From Myxococcales bacterium (GTDB lineage Bacteria; Myxococcota_A; Polyangia; Polyangiales; Polyangiaceae), in NCBI GenBank assembly GCA_016706225.1, contig JADJKB010000023.1:1-64000 (forward strand): a DNA stretch of 64,000 bases, given 5' to 3'. The notes beneath the pieces were generated by a model, which saw only the letters and a list, made by a program, of their open reading frames with translations, did no database searches and was not told the DNA's origin. Each line of letters starts with the position of its first letter. The stretch's first letter is position 1. Shown here one piece after another: positions 1 through 8,301 of the stretch. The translations under genes and the position numbers were made by a program.

Positions 1-1389
1 ATCGCCCAGGATTGCGTCGATGGTCTTCTTGGCGTCGCCGAACAACATGCGGGTGTTTTCCTTGAAGAACAGCGGGTTTTCAACGCCGGCGTAGCCGCTC
101 GCCATGCTGCGCTTCATCACCACACAGGTCTTGGCCTTCCAGACCTCGAGCACCGGCATGCCGTAGATGGGGCTCGACGTGTCGTCGAGCGCGCCGGGGT
201 TCACGATGTCGTTGGCCCCGATCACGATCACCACGTCGGTCCCGGGGAAATCCTCGTTGATATCGTCCATCTCGAGCACGACGTCGTAGGGCACCTTGGC
301 CTCCGCCAGGAGCACGTTCATGTGTCCCGGCAAACGCCCGGCGACCGGGTGAATGGCGAAGCGGACCTTCACGCCGCGCTCCCCCAACAGCTTCGCCACC
401 TCCCACAGAGGATATTGCGCCTGCGCCACCGCCATGCCGTAACCGGGTACGACCACCACACTCTTGGCCTTCGCCAACAGCTCCGCGGTCTCGTTCGCCG
501 CAATGCTGACGACCTCGCCCTGAGCTTCGCCCGAAGCCTTGGCCGGAATCGCACCCTCGTCGGCGCCGAAACCGCCGAAGATGACGCTGACGATCGAGCG
601 GTTCATGGCCTTGCACATGATGTAGCTGAGGATCGCGCCGCTCGAACCCACCAGCGCGCCGGTGATGATGAGCAGGTCGTTCGCCAACATGAACCCCGCG
701 GCCGAGGCGGCCCAGCCGGAATAACTGTTGAGCATCGACACCACGACCGGCATGTCCGCGCCGCCGATGGCCATCACCAGGTGCACACCGAGCACACCCG
801 CGATGGCCGTCATGATCAGCAGCGGCTGCAGACCCCCGTGCTCGGGCGCCGACAAGAACTGGGCGCAGAGCCAGGCACAAACACCCACCATGGCCAGATT
901 CGCCAGATGGCGGCCGGGCAGGAGCAGCGGCTTGGTGCGAATGAGCCCCTGCAGCTTGAGGTACGCAACGACGGAACCGGTGAAGGTGATGGCGCCGATG
1001 AAGACGCCGAGGAACACCTCGACCTCGTGGATGACGGCCTCGGCCCCGCTGAGATCGGCCGGCGGCGCGAGGAAGCTCGCTATGCCCACCAGCACCGCCG
1101 CGGCTCCGACGAAGCTGTGCAAGACGGCAACCAGCTGCGGCATGTTCGTCATTGCGACGCGTGCAGCGAGCATCGCCCCGATCACCGCGCCGATTCCGAT
1201 GGCGCCCGCCAGGACGCCGTAACCGGTGACGGTCGGACTCGCCGCGGTGGCGACCAGCGCGATCAACATACCGACGATGCCGAACAGGTTCCCGCGCCGC
1301 GCGGACACCTGCTTCGAGAGCCCGCCGAGGCTCTTGATGAAGAGCACGCCAGCGACCAGATAAGCGATATTTTGAAGGCTTTGGGGCAT
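1..1389 (-). CDS. pntB: NAD(P) transhydrogenase subunit beta (stop codon outside window)
   Basis: Membrane subunit of the proton-translocating transhydrogenase, which uses the proton gradient to pass hydride from NADH to NADP+. Reading the minus strand from the ATG at 1389 gives 463 uninterrupted codons to the window edge; E. coli PntB has 462 residues, so essentially only the stop is missing. The first two thirds form many hydrophobic helices (domain II). The C-terminal third is the NADP-binding domain III, with the motifs VVVVPGYGMAVAQAQ and GRLPGHMNVLLAEA. It lies 6 bases downstream of pntA on the same strand, so the two are almost certainly co-transcribed and probably translationally coupled. 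Motifs and order are seen directly; the function follows from the family. Confidence 0.96.
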   Translation of the reverse strand, partial: MPQSLQNIAYLVAGVLFIKSLGGLSKQVSARRGNLFGIVGMLIALVATAASPTVTGYGVLAGAIGIGAVIGAMLAARVAMTNMPQLVAVLHSFVGAAAVLVGIASFLAPPADLSGAEAVIHEVEVFLGVFIGAITFTGSVVAYLKLQGLIRTKPLLLPGRHLANLAMVGVCAWLCAQFLSAPEHGGLQPLLIMTAIAGVLGVHLVMAIGGADMPVVVSMLNSYSGWAASAAGFMLANDLLIITGALVGSSGAILSYIMCKAMNRSIVSVIFGGFGADEGAIPAKASGEAQGEVVSIAANETAELLAKAKSVVVVPGYGMAVAQAQYPLWEVAKLLGERGVKVRFAIHPVAGRLPGHMNVLLAEAKVPYDVVLEMDDINEDFPGTDVVIVIGANDIVNPGALDDTSSPIYGMPVLEVWKAKTCVVMKRSMASGYAGVENPLFFKENTRMLFGDAKKTIDAILGD

Positions 1390-1395
1390 GACTCG

Positions 1396-2979
1396 CTACT
1401 TCTGGAACATGCGCAGCATGCGCTGCGTGACCAGAAAGCCTCCCGAGATGTTGATGGTGGCAATCAGCACGGCGACCGCCCCGAGCAGAGTGACCGGCGC
1501 CGCAACGGGCCCCGACACCTGCAACATGCCGCCGATGAGAATGATGCCGCTGATGGCGTTGGTGACGCTCATGAGCGGTGTGTGCAAGGCCGGCGTGACG
1601 TTCCACACGACCTGCCAACCGATGAAACACGCCAGCACGAACACCGTGAAGTGGGTCAAGAAGCTGGCCGGCGCGAAGAGACCGAGCGCGACCAGCCCCG
1701 CCGCGATGGCCACCAGTGTGATGGCGGTACCCAGGCCTGACTTCTTTGGCTGCGGCGGCGCCTTCTGCGCCTCCAGCTTCTTGGCCTCTGGCGGAGGAAT
1801 CGTGCTCGGCGGAGCCTTGGGCCGGGATTTGAGCTCGGGCTCCGGCTTCTTCGGCGGCGGCCACATCAGCTCTCCGTCGAGCAAGACGAGCGCACCGCGG
1901 ATGACCTCGTCGTCCAGGTCGACGTGCCAGCTCTTGGCTCCGCCCATGTCGGCCAGCAGATGCGTCAGGTTGGTGCCGTACAGCTGGCTCGCGGTCGGTG
2001 CGAGGCGGCTCGGCAAGTCGACGTAACCGATGACCGTGACACCGTGATGCACCGAGACCTCACCGGGGTGGGTCACGGCGCAGTTGCCACCAGACTCCGC
2101 GGCGAGATCCACGATCACCGAGCCCTGCCGCATGCTCTCCACCATCGCCTTGGTGATCAGCACGGGCGCCGGTTTTCCGGGCACGAGCGCCGTCGTGACG
2201 ATGATGTCGACATCCTTGGCTTGCGCGGCGAAGAGCGCCATCTCGGCCTTGATGAACTCGGGGCTCATCTGCTTCGCGTAGCCACCCTCACCGGTTCCGT
2301 CTTCCTCGAGTGACACCTCGAGGAAGTCCGCGCCCATGCTCTTGACTTGTTCCTTGACGGTCGGCCGTGTGTCGAACGCCCGCACGATGGCGCCGAGCCC
2401 GCGCGCGGCCCCGATGGCCGCGAGACCAGCGACACCCGCACCAATGACCAAGACCTTGGCGGGCGGCACCTTGCCTGCCGCGGTCATCTGACCGGTGAAA
2501 AAGCGACCGAAGAAGCTCGCCGCTTCGATCACCGCGCGGTACCCGGCGATGTTGGCCATCGCGGAGAGCGCGTCCATCTTCTGTGCCCGGGTGACCCGCG
2601 GCACCTGATCCATTGCGAGCACGGTGAGCTTGCGGGCTGCAAGGCGCTCGACCAGCTCCTTGTTCTTGGCCGGCCAAAGGAAACACACCAGCGTCTGTTT
2701 CTCGCGCAGCAGCTCGACTTCGTGCTTTCCGAGCTCCGTGTGCTCTTCCGGCGGCTGGACCTTGAGTACGATGTCTGCGCTCGACCACAGCTCGATGACG
2801 TCCTTGACGATGCGCGCGCCGGCGTTCTCGTAGTCTTCGTCGAGAAACGACGCCTTCTCCCCCGCGCCGCTCTCGACGGCAACCTCGAAACCAAGCTTCT
2901 TCAACCGAGCCGTGGACTCGGGTGTAGCTGCGACGCGGCGTTCGCCGGGACGCACCTCTCTGGGGATGGCGACTAGCAT
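1396..2979 (-). CDS. pntA: NAD(P) transhydrogenase subunit alpha
   Basis: NAD(H)-binding and partly membrane-embedded subunit of the transhydrogenase. The 527-residue product carries an alanine-dehydrogenase-like domain I with an N-terminal RPGERRVA segment and the dinucleotide-binding loop GAGVAG at residues 180-185. A Lys/Pro-rich linker (about 385-425) follows, then four hydrophobic helices (about 430-525) that supply part of the proton channel. E. coli PntA has 510 residues with the same layout, so this is the fused alpha form, not the split PntAA/PntAB form. I start at the ATG at 2979 (MLVAIPREVRPGERR); a frame extension to 3069 adds 30 residues without family resemblance. It reads into pntB after 6 bases. 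Confidence 0.96.
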   Translation of the reverse strand: MLVAIPREVRPGERRVAATPESTARLKKLGFEVAVESGAGEKASFLDEDYENAGARIVKDVIELWSSADIVLKVQPPEEHTELGKHEVELLREKQTLVCFLWPAKNKELVERLAARKLTVLAMDQVPRVTRAQKMDALSAMANIAGYRAVIEAASFFGRFFTGQMTAAGKVPPAKVLVIGAGVAGLAAIGAARGLGAIVRAFDTRPTVKEQVKSMGADFLEVSLEEDGTGEGGYAKQMSPEFIKAEMALFAAQAKDVDIIVTTALVPGKPAPVLITKAMVESMRQGSVIVDLAAESGGNCAVTHPGEVSVHHGVTVIGYVDLPSRLAPTASQLYGTNLTHLLADMGGAKSWHVDLDDEVIRGALVLLDGELMWPPPKKPEPELKSRPKAPPSTIPPPEAKKLEAQKAPPQPKKSGLGTAITLVAIAAGLVALGLFAPASFLTHFTVFVLACFIGWQVVWNVTPALHTPLMSVTNAISGIILIGGMLQVSGPVAAPVTLLGAVAVLIATINISGGFLVTQRMLRMFQK

Positions 2980-3218
2980 CAGAGGCTCCACGCGCGCGGG
3001 GCGCGGCCAGCGACGGATCGGCTCAACGCGAAACACGGAGAGGAGGGGGCCGACTGGCAGGCCTTCCATAGCCCAAACCTACGGTCGTGATGCGAAGAAC
3101 TTGAACGAACCCGCGCAGGAGGACCGCAGGCGCAAGAAATTCCGTCGGCTGACGCCCCGGTCCGGTCAGATGGTAGGCTGCACCCGACGGCTCCGAAGAG
3201 GCCGCTTCGAGGGAGAAA

Positions 3219-4190
3219 TTGGACGTTTCTGCGCGACTGCGACGCGGCGTGTACCGACTGCTGACCGGGAGCGCCCTTCGGCGCGTGCTCGTGGCGCTGG
3301 CCGTGCTGGGCCATGTTTCGGCCGCCCGCGCCGAGCCGCTGCGCGAGGACACACTCGGTCTTCTGGCGGACGTGGAGCGCATCGTAGCCGTGGAGCAGAG
3401 CCTCGGCTGGTTCGTCGACCGCCAAGCCTACGACGAGGTACTGCCCGCGCTGCTCCAGTCGGTGTGCCGCGCAGATCCGCTCGCACGCATCGAAGCGCGC
3501 AACGCCCTCGAACGGCGCGCACACACGGAGGGCGACGCACGCACCTTGTTCGAAGAAGCTGGGCGCAAGCTGAATCGAAAGGTGAAAGAAGCACTGTTCG
3601 TCGAGCGACAGCTGGGCGCGCTGAAACATGCCATCGACGCCGCGCCAGCGGACTGTCCGTTCTACGTGGACATCGAGCCGGAGTTTCACGGTCGCCAGAC
3701 GGATCGGAATCGGTTCAGCCTCAGCTTCGAGACCGGCGGCATGCTGCAACTTCGCAAGACCGAAGGGGCGTGGACCATCGGCGGCGGAGGAACCGGGCGG
3801 CTCTTACCGGGCTGGGGCTTCGACGGCGACGTGACCTTGCTGGGCGGCATCGAGTTCGGCGGCGGCGCGATGATCCGTCCGAACGTGCAGCCCACTCAGC
3901 TCGCCATCAACTACTTCCCCGCGCTCCCGGTCGTCGTGCGCTTCCGCAGCGTATCGTGGCACTACGACGCGGAGGTAGCACCGGTCGCGCTGTTTCAAGC
4001 CGACGATCAGGACTTCAGCTACGGCGTGCGCTTCGGCAGCGCAATCGGCGTCGCCGCGCTGAAGACCCGAGGCTTTCTGCCCTGGGCCGGCGTCGCTGTC
4101 GCCTACGAGCACTACTTCGAGAGTGGTGGCCGCGCGTCGGCGGAGTTCCTGCGCGGTGGGCTGCGCCTCGGTCTGATGTGGGATCCGTGA
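3219..4190 (+). CDS. secreted hypothetical protein, probable outer-membrane barrel
   Basis: Not recognised as a named family. The 323-residue product starts with a TTG preceded by GAGGGAGAAA, a plausible ribosome-binding site. It then has an arginine-rich N-region and a hydrophobic stretch ending in AARA-EP, a good Sec signal peptide with cleavage near residue 38. Residues 40-140 look helical and charged. From about residue 155 to the end there are alternating aromatic/glycine strands such as GGGAMIRPNVQ and FRSVSWHYDAEV, ending in LRLGLMWDP, typical of an outer-membrane beta barrel whose last strand ends near the C-terminus. It is divergent from pntA across 239 bases that must hold both promoters. 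Function unknown. Confidence 0.7.
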   Translation: MDVSARLRRGVYRLLTGSALRRVLVALAVLGHVSAARAEPLREDTLGLLADVERIVAVEQSLGWFVDRQAYDEVLPALLQSVCRADPLARIEARNALERRAHTEGDARTLFEEAGRKLNRKVKEALFVERQLGALKHAIDAAPADCPFYVDIEPEFHGRQTDRNRFSLSFETGGMLQLRKTEGAWTIGGGGTGRLLPGWGFDGDVTLLGGIEFGGGAMIRPNVQPTQLAINYFPALPVVVRFRSVSWHYDAEVAPVALFQADDQDFSYGVRFGSAIGVAALKTRGFLPWAGVAVAYEHYFESGGRASAEFLRGGLRLGLMWDP

Positions 4191-4246
4191 GGCCCAAGCC
4201 AGCGTGCATCACTTGTCTGGAACGGCACCATCAGGGCCCGCGAGCG

Positions 4247-4693
4247 CTATTTTTCCAGCGGTTCGATCAGCAGGTTGACGGTCCCAGCAGCGATGGGCCG
4301 CGCGCGGTCCTCTTGCCAGGCCTCGACCCAGACGCTCGCCACGCGGCGGCCGTGCTTGGTCATGTGCGCTCGAGCGTAGGTGTCGACCGGCTTGCCTGAG
4401 CGCAAGTAGGCGACCGTGAGGTTGATGGTCTTCGGGATGACCACCGTCTCGGCCTCCCAAAACAAACGGAAGATGGCCGTCGACTCCAGGAGCGCGCCGA
4501 TGGTCCCGCCATGGAGCGCAGGCAAAACCGGGTTGCCGATCAGCGGCTCGGTGAAGCGGAGCTTGCCGATCAGCTCACCCTCGATGATCTCGGCGTCGAT
4601 GCCCAGCCAGCGTGCGTAGGGGATGGCCGCGAACAACGGACCAAAGTCGCCGGTCGCCTTGGCCTGATTGATGAGCCGGACCAACTCACTCAT
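4247..4693 (-). CDS. PaaI-family hotdog thioesterase (downstream copy)
   Basis: A 148-residue single-hotdog protein. The central segment LPALHGGTIGALLESTAIF is the PaaI/YigI-type motif, with the HGG turn that binds the CoA thioester and an acidic residue on the following helix. This implies hydrolysis of an acyl- or aryl-CoA of unknown identity in the cytoplasm. Its ATG overlaps the stop of the upstream thioesterase (ATGA at 4690-4693), so the pair is translationally coupled. The two proteins are only distantly alike and may form a heteromer or act on different chain lengths; that is inference. Length and motif are normal for the family. Confidence 0.85.
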   Translation of the reverse strand: MSELVRLINQAKATGDFGPLFAAIPYARWLGIDAEIIEGELIGKLRFTEPLIGNPVLPALHGGTIGALLESTAIFRLFWEAETVVIPKTINLTVAYLRSGKPVDTYARAHMTKHGRRVASVWVEAWQEDRARPIAAGTVNLLIEPLEK

Positions 4694-5163
4694 CTTTCGC
4701 CTCCGCCGACGATGGGTCGCCCGCGACCTTGGATCATGAAGCTGCCTGCAGCCGCAGCGATCGGATCGTCTTCGGAGTCGTGATAGGCGAGGCCGCGCAC
4801 GAAGGCGATGTGGTGGGTCACCTTGAAACAGTTGGCTTTGCAGATCACGTCGCGACGAGGCTCACCCCGCCGCAGATAGTCGATGCGAAGATCGAGCGTC
4901 GCGATCGGCATCGGTTGTTTGAGCCGCATGAACACCGCTGCGCCGCAGGTTGCATCGAGCAGCGACGTCACCGCGCCGCCATGCAAGACACCGGTCTCCG
5001 GATTGCCCACGAGGTGCTCAGCGAACGGCAAGAGGATGGTCGCCTCACCGTCTGCAAAATCGATGAAGCGCAGACCGAGCGCGCGGTTGTGCGGGACCGC
5101 CTGTGTGAAACCCTGATCGAAGACCTTCAGCTTTTCGCGTTTGGTGTCGGCCTCGGCGCTCAT
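4690..5163 (-). CDS. PaaI-family hotdog thioesterase (upstream copy)
   Basis: A 157-residue single-hotdog thioesterase with the signature TGVLHGGAVTSLLDATCG at the helix-turn that positions the CoA thioester; the Asp in LLDAT is the usual catalytic acid. It is the first gene of a two-gene operon with a second, diverged PaaI-type gene that overlaps its stop by four bases. The start ATG at 5163 gives MSAEADTKREK, a hydrophilic N-terminus without a signal peptide, so it is cytoplasmic. An 8-bp inverted repeat lies just upstream at 5188-5213. Substrate cannot be read from sequence; no paa catabolic genes are nearby, so phenylacetate is not implied. Confidence 0.86.
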   Translation of the reverse strand: MSAEADTKREKLKVFDQGFTQAVPHNRALGLRFIDFADGEATILLPFAEHLVGNPETGVLHGGAVTSLLDATCGAAVFMRLKQPMPIATLDLRIDYLRRGEPRRDVICKANCFKVTHHIAFVRGLAYHDSEDDPIAAAAGSFMIQGRGRPIVGGGER

Positions 5164-5187
5164 CCGCTGCCACTGTAGCCGATGAAA

Positions 5188-5213
5188 AATCCACCAGCGA
5201 CGTCCGGTGGATT
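5188..5213. promoter_or_regulatory. inverted repeat between divergent genes
   Basis: The 8-bp arms AATCCACC and GGTGGATT are perfect complements separated by ten bases. The element sits between the start of the thioesterase pair (5163, minus) and the Spy-like gene (5289, plus). Read on the minus strand it is followed by a run of T, so it could act as an attenuator ahead of the thioesterases; it could equally be a protein-binding palindrome. Only the repeat itself is seen. Confidence 0.35.
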
Positions 5214-5288
5214 AACGGGGAGCTGGGCACCGGCATCTGCCCTCCGAGACCTCGAAACACCACGGGTCGAACAGGAGAAAATCGAAAC

Positions 5289-5891
5289 ATGCGTCCCCTA
5301 AAAGTCCTCGCCGCCGCCCTCGCCCTCAGCCTCCTTGCCGCACCGGCCATGGCCGAAGCACGCCCAGCAAAGCCGCCCGCAGCCGCCAAGGTCGCCAAGG
5401 CCGGTAAGGCCGGCAAGGCCGGCAAGGCCGGCAAAGCGCGCAAAGGCAAACAGGGCCAAGGCAAGGCCGACACCGCCAAGCGCGAAGCCCGCGTGCTCGC
5501 AGCCATGAAGAAACAGGGTATCGACGAGGCGCGAGCGAAGCGGGTCATCGAGGTGATGAAGAAGTACCGCACCGAGCGCCAGCCGGTTCACGCCGAAGTG
5601 AAGAAACAACGTGAGGCACTGCGTGCGCTGAGCCAATCCGACAGCAAGGACCAGGCCGCTTACAAGGTCAGCATCGACGCCATCGAAGCGCAGAAGGCGA
5701 AGCTCACGGAGATCCAGGCGCGTCAGGTTACGGAGGTGCGCTCCATCCTCACGCCGAGTGAGCAAGCAAAGGTGCTCCGAATGCTGAACAATGCCCACGG
5801 CAAGCGCGGCGCCGGCAAGGCACCCAAGGGCAAGACGGCGTCAGGCGCGAACGCCAAGCTGCAGAACGGGACCGGCAACGACGTCTCGTGA
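5289..5891 (+). CDS. lysine-rich periplasmic protein, Spy/CpxP-like
   Basis: A 200-residue exported protein. The N-terminus (MRPLKVLAAALALSLLAAPAMAEA) is a clear Sec signal peptide cleaved near residue 23. It is followed by a low-complexity Lys/Ala/Gly stretch (about 25-60) built from repeated KAGKAG units. The remaining helical region, about 65-165, has the length and charge pattern of Spy/CpxP-like or LTXXQ periplasmic proteins, with ILTPSEQAKVLRML resembling the LTPEQ motif. Such proteins act as ATP-independent periplasmic chaperones or metal-stress sensors. The match rests on one motif and helix pattern, so the family call is moderate. A strong terminator follows 38 bases after the stop, making it monocistronic. 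Confidence 0.65.
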   Translation: MRPLKVLAAALALSLLAAPAMAEARPAKPPAAAKVAKAGKAGKAGKAGKARKGKQGQGKADTAKREARVLAAMKKQGIDEARAKRVIEVMKKYRTERQPVHAEVKKQREALRALSQSDSKDQAAYKVSIDAIEAQKAKLTEIQARQVTEVRSILTPSEQAKVLRMLNNAHGKRGAGKAPKGKTASGANAKLQNGTGNDVS

Positions 5892-5929
5892 CGCGCGGCG
5901 CCAAGCTTCGCGGCTCAGTGCACGCGCGA

Positions 5930-5966
5930 GGGCATCCGAGGAAGAACTCGGATGCCCTTTTTCTTT
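5930..5966 (+). terminator. Rho-independent terminator after the Spy-like gene
   Basis: A perfect 11-bp stem (GGGCATCCGAG with CTCGGATGCCC), six-base loop GAAGAA, followed by TTTTTCTTT. This is the clearest intrinsic terminator in the window. It ends 28 bases before the next gene's ATG, so the dehydratase needs its own promoter or read-through. Confidence 0.92.
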
Positions 5967-5993
5967 CGCTCGAGTCGAGTACGCTCCGCCCCA

Positions 5994-6956
5994 ATGACCG
6001 AGTACGCCGCAACCCTCGACAGCATTCGCCGCGCCCGCGAGACGATCGCGCCGCACGTCCACCGCACGCCGATCTTCAGTTGTCAGACCTTGGACCGCCT
6101 GGCGGGGCGCAAGCTGTTCTTCAAATGCGAGAACCTCCAGCGGATCGGCGCCTTCAAGCTGCGCGGCGCGGTGAACGCCGTGCTCTCGCTGCCCGACGAA
6201 CTGGCTCAAAAGGGCGTCGTCACGCACTCGAGCGGAAATCATGCCCAGGCGCTGGCGCTGGCCGCAAAGATCCGCGGCATCAAGGCGCACGTCGTGATGC
6301 CAACCGGCGCCAGCCGCGTGAAGCGCGAAGCCGTGCAGGGATACGGTGGGCGCGTGGTCCCTTGTGAAAGCACCCTCGAGTCCCGCGAGCGCACCGCACG
6401 CCAGGTGGCCGAGGAAACCGGCGCGACGCTGATCCCGCCCTACGACCACCCCGACGTCATCGCAGGACAGGGCACCGTGGCGCTCGAGCTGCTCGAACAA
6501 ACCCCGGAGCTCGAAGCCATCATTGCACCCATCGGCGGCGGAGGCCTGATGAGTGGCATCGCGATCGCGGTCGAGGCACTCGCCCCGAGCATCGCGGTGA
6601 TCGGCGCGGAGCCTGCTGGCGCCGACGACGCCGCACGCAGCAAGCTCGCCGGGGAGCTCTTGCCCCAAACCAATCCGAACACGATCGCCGACGGGCTGCA
6701 CGCGGGGCTCGGTCAGCTCACCTGGCCGATCGTGCGCGACCACGTCGATCGCATTCTGACCGTCTCCGATCCCGAGATTGTTCAAGCCATGCGCTTGCTC
6801 TTCGAGCGCATGAAGCTGGTGGTCGAGCCGAGCGGCGCGGTCGCGCTTGCTGCGGCGCTCTCGGATGCACTGCGGTCGAGCCCCGGCCTGGCGCGGGTCG
6901 GGGTGGTCATCTCCGGCGGTAACGTCGATCTGTCTCGGCTGCCCTTCGGCGCCTGA
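5994..6956 (+). CDS. PLP-dependent threonine/serine dehydratase or serine racemase
   Basis: Fold-type II pyridoxal-phosphate enzyme of 320 residues. The Schiff-base lysine is K55 in GAFKLRGA, the substrate loop is SSGNHAQ (79-85) and the phosphate-binding glycine loop is GGGGL (181-185). It lacks the C-terminal ACT regulatory domain of biosynthetic IlvA, so it resembles catabolic threonine ammonia-lyase (TdcB) or serine racemase: conversion of L-Thr or L-Ser to the 2-oxo acid and ammonia, or Ser epimerisation. The start ATG at 5994 gives MTEYAATLDS; the frame is open to 5952, but those codons lie in the preceding terminator. It is convergent with the FIST-domain gene. Confidence 0.9.
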   Translation: MTEYAATLDSIRRARETIAPHVHRTPIFSCQTLDRLAGRKLFFKCENLQRIGAFKLRGAVNAVLSLPDELAQKGVVTHSSGNHAQALALAAKIRGIKAHVVMPTGASRVKREAVQGYGGRVVPCESTLESRERTARQVAEETGATLIPPYDHPDVIAGQGTVALELLEQTPELEAIIAPIGGGGLMSGIAIAVEALAPSIAVIGAEPAGADDAARSKLAGELLPQTNPNTIADGLHAGLGQLTWPIVRDHVDRILTVSDPEIVQAMRLLFERMKLVVEPSGAVALAAALSDALRSSPGLARVGVVISGGNVDLSRLPFGA

Positions 6957-6981
6957 ATCGCGGGCGACGACTGCGAGCCGT

Positions 6982-8169
6982 TCACTCCGGAATCGCAACC
7001 ACCACGATGGTGTTGTTGTGGTAGCCGTCGAGCCGGCTCTCGGTGCGAGCGACCTCACCGTAGCTGGAAAAACCAGCAATCGGCACGTCGGGAAAGACCG
7101 CGCGAATTGCGCGAATTTCCTCGGCGTAGCGCGGGCCGAGCACCATGCCACGGCAGACACAGCTGAAGACCAGGATGCCGGCGGCCTGCACACCACCGAG
7201 CCCATCCTTGGCGTCCTCGGCGGCCACGCGCGCGGCGTCAATGATGTCCTCCTCGGCACCGCGCACGATGCAGACGGTGGAGCCCTCCGGAACTTCGCCA
7301 GCGGCGAACAGCGCGCCGTTGTCCTCGACGCGGAGCGGCGCCCGCACCCGCACGACGTCCTCGAACAAGAGCACTCCCAGCTCATTTTCCACGAGGAACT
7401 GCGGCAGATCGAGCGACTCGAAATCGAGACCCCGACCTTTGGCATACTCGCGATAGATGTCGAGCGCGGGCCGCTCGTCGATCTCCATCACGACGTTGCC
7501 CTCTGCTCGCGTCACGGTGAACCGCGGCGAGGCGGGTGACAGCCCGTGGGCAACGCCCACTCCCCAGGCATTGTGTGAGGTCACCTGGACCGAGAGCATT
7601 CCGCCAGGAAACACCTCGTGGTTCACACCCACGGCCGTGCCGACGAACTTGCCGTCGTCCCCTGCGCCACCGCCCACGATGGGGTGTTTCAGCCGCGGAG
7701 CCTTGCGCACCTCCAGCACCAGCTTCTCGAACGCTGGGGACAACCCGTCCCCCATCAAGATGCAGACCGCATGTTTGTCGCGCTCGGGCGTGTGGCGCAT
7801 GAACTTCCCGCCCAACGCCTCGCCGAGCGCCGCAATGTCGTCGTGGGGAACGCCGCGGCCCGTGACCTCGTGCTCGGCCTCACCCCAGCCGATGAGCATG
7901 GCTGCAACTCCGCTGTGGGTCAGTCCGCGTTCCGTGATCTCGCCTGCGCTCGTGCAGGCCACGACGTCGACGCGCGGCAGGCGCTTCTTGGCCTCGGCGA
8001 GCACATCGGACAGGGGATGCGCCGGCGACGCGAAGAACAGCGCGAGGTTCACGCGACCGGAGAGCTGCTGCCGGGCCTGGTTCAGCGCGGCGCTCGTCGC
8101 CGCGGCGGTCGACGGATCGTCGCTCGCACCACTGCCACAAATGGTTCTTGCGCGGTCTTTCCTAGACAC
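6982..8169 (-). CDS. FIST N/C-domain signal-sensing protein
   Basis: About 395 residues in two halves: an N-terminal FIST domain (about 20-210, with LPRVDVVACTSAGEI and the GGGAGDDG turn) and a C-terminal FIST_C domain (about 225-375, ending in IAGFSSYGEVA). FIST proteins are predicted cytoplasmic small-ligand sensors, proposed to bind amino acids, and often work with chemotaxis or cyclic-di-GMP proteins. No kinase or receiver is adjacent, so its partner is unknown. I prefer the GTG at 8169 because GAGGGAGGA lies 12-13 bases upstream; an ATG at 8229 adds 20 residues. It is divergent from the PQQ-propeller lipoprotein. Confidence 0.85.
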   Translation of the reverse strand: MSRKDRARTICGSGASDDPSTAAATSAALNQARQQLSGRVNLALFFASPAHPLSDVLAEAKKRLPRVDVVACTSAGEITERGLTHSGVAAMLIGWGEAEHEVTGRGVPHDDIAALGEALGGKFMRHTPERDKHAVCILMGDGLSPAFEKLVLEVRKAPRLKHPIVGGGAGDDGKFVGTAVGVNHEVFPGGMLSVQVTSHNAWGVGVAHGLSPASPRFTVTRAEGNVVMEIDERPALDIYREYAKGRGLDFESLDLPQFLVENELGVLLFEDVVRVRAPLRVEDNGALFAAGEVPEGSTVCIVRGAEEDIIDAARVAAEDAKDGLGGVQAAGILVFSCVCRGMVLGPRYAEEIRAIRAVFPDVPIAGFSSYGEVARTESRLDGYHNNTIVVVAIPE

Positions 8170-8301
8170 TACTGCCGCAAGTCCTCCCTCGAGCAGAGAC
8201 CGCAGCGCGGCCCCAAGCGAACACCACAATCATAGTCGTCGAGCCTCGAAGCACAAGCCAGGACTCTTGACGGGCTCCCGGCGCGGCGCTGATGTCCGCC
8301 C

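Noticed and set aside
80..1864. Long minus-strand open frame of about 594 codons and a long plus-strand frame across the same DNA
   Set aside because: Both are Arg/His/Ala-rich shadows of pntB and pntA; the true pntB frame shows clear membrane helices and domain III motifs.
4247..5163. Thioesterase pair as part of phenylacetate degradation
   Set aside because: No paaA-K genes are nearby; the PaaI name reflects the fold family only.
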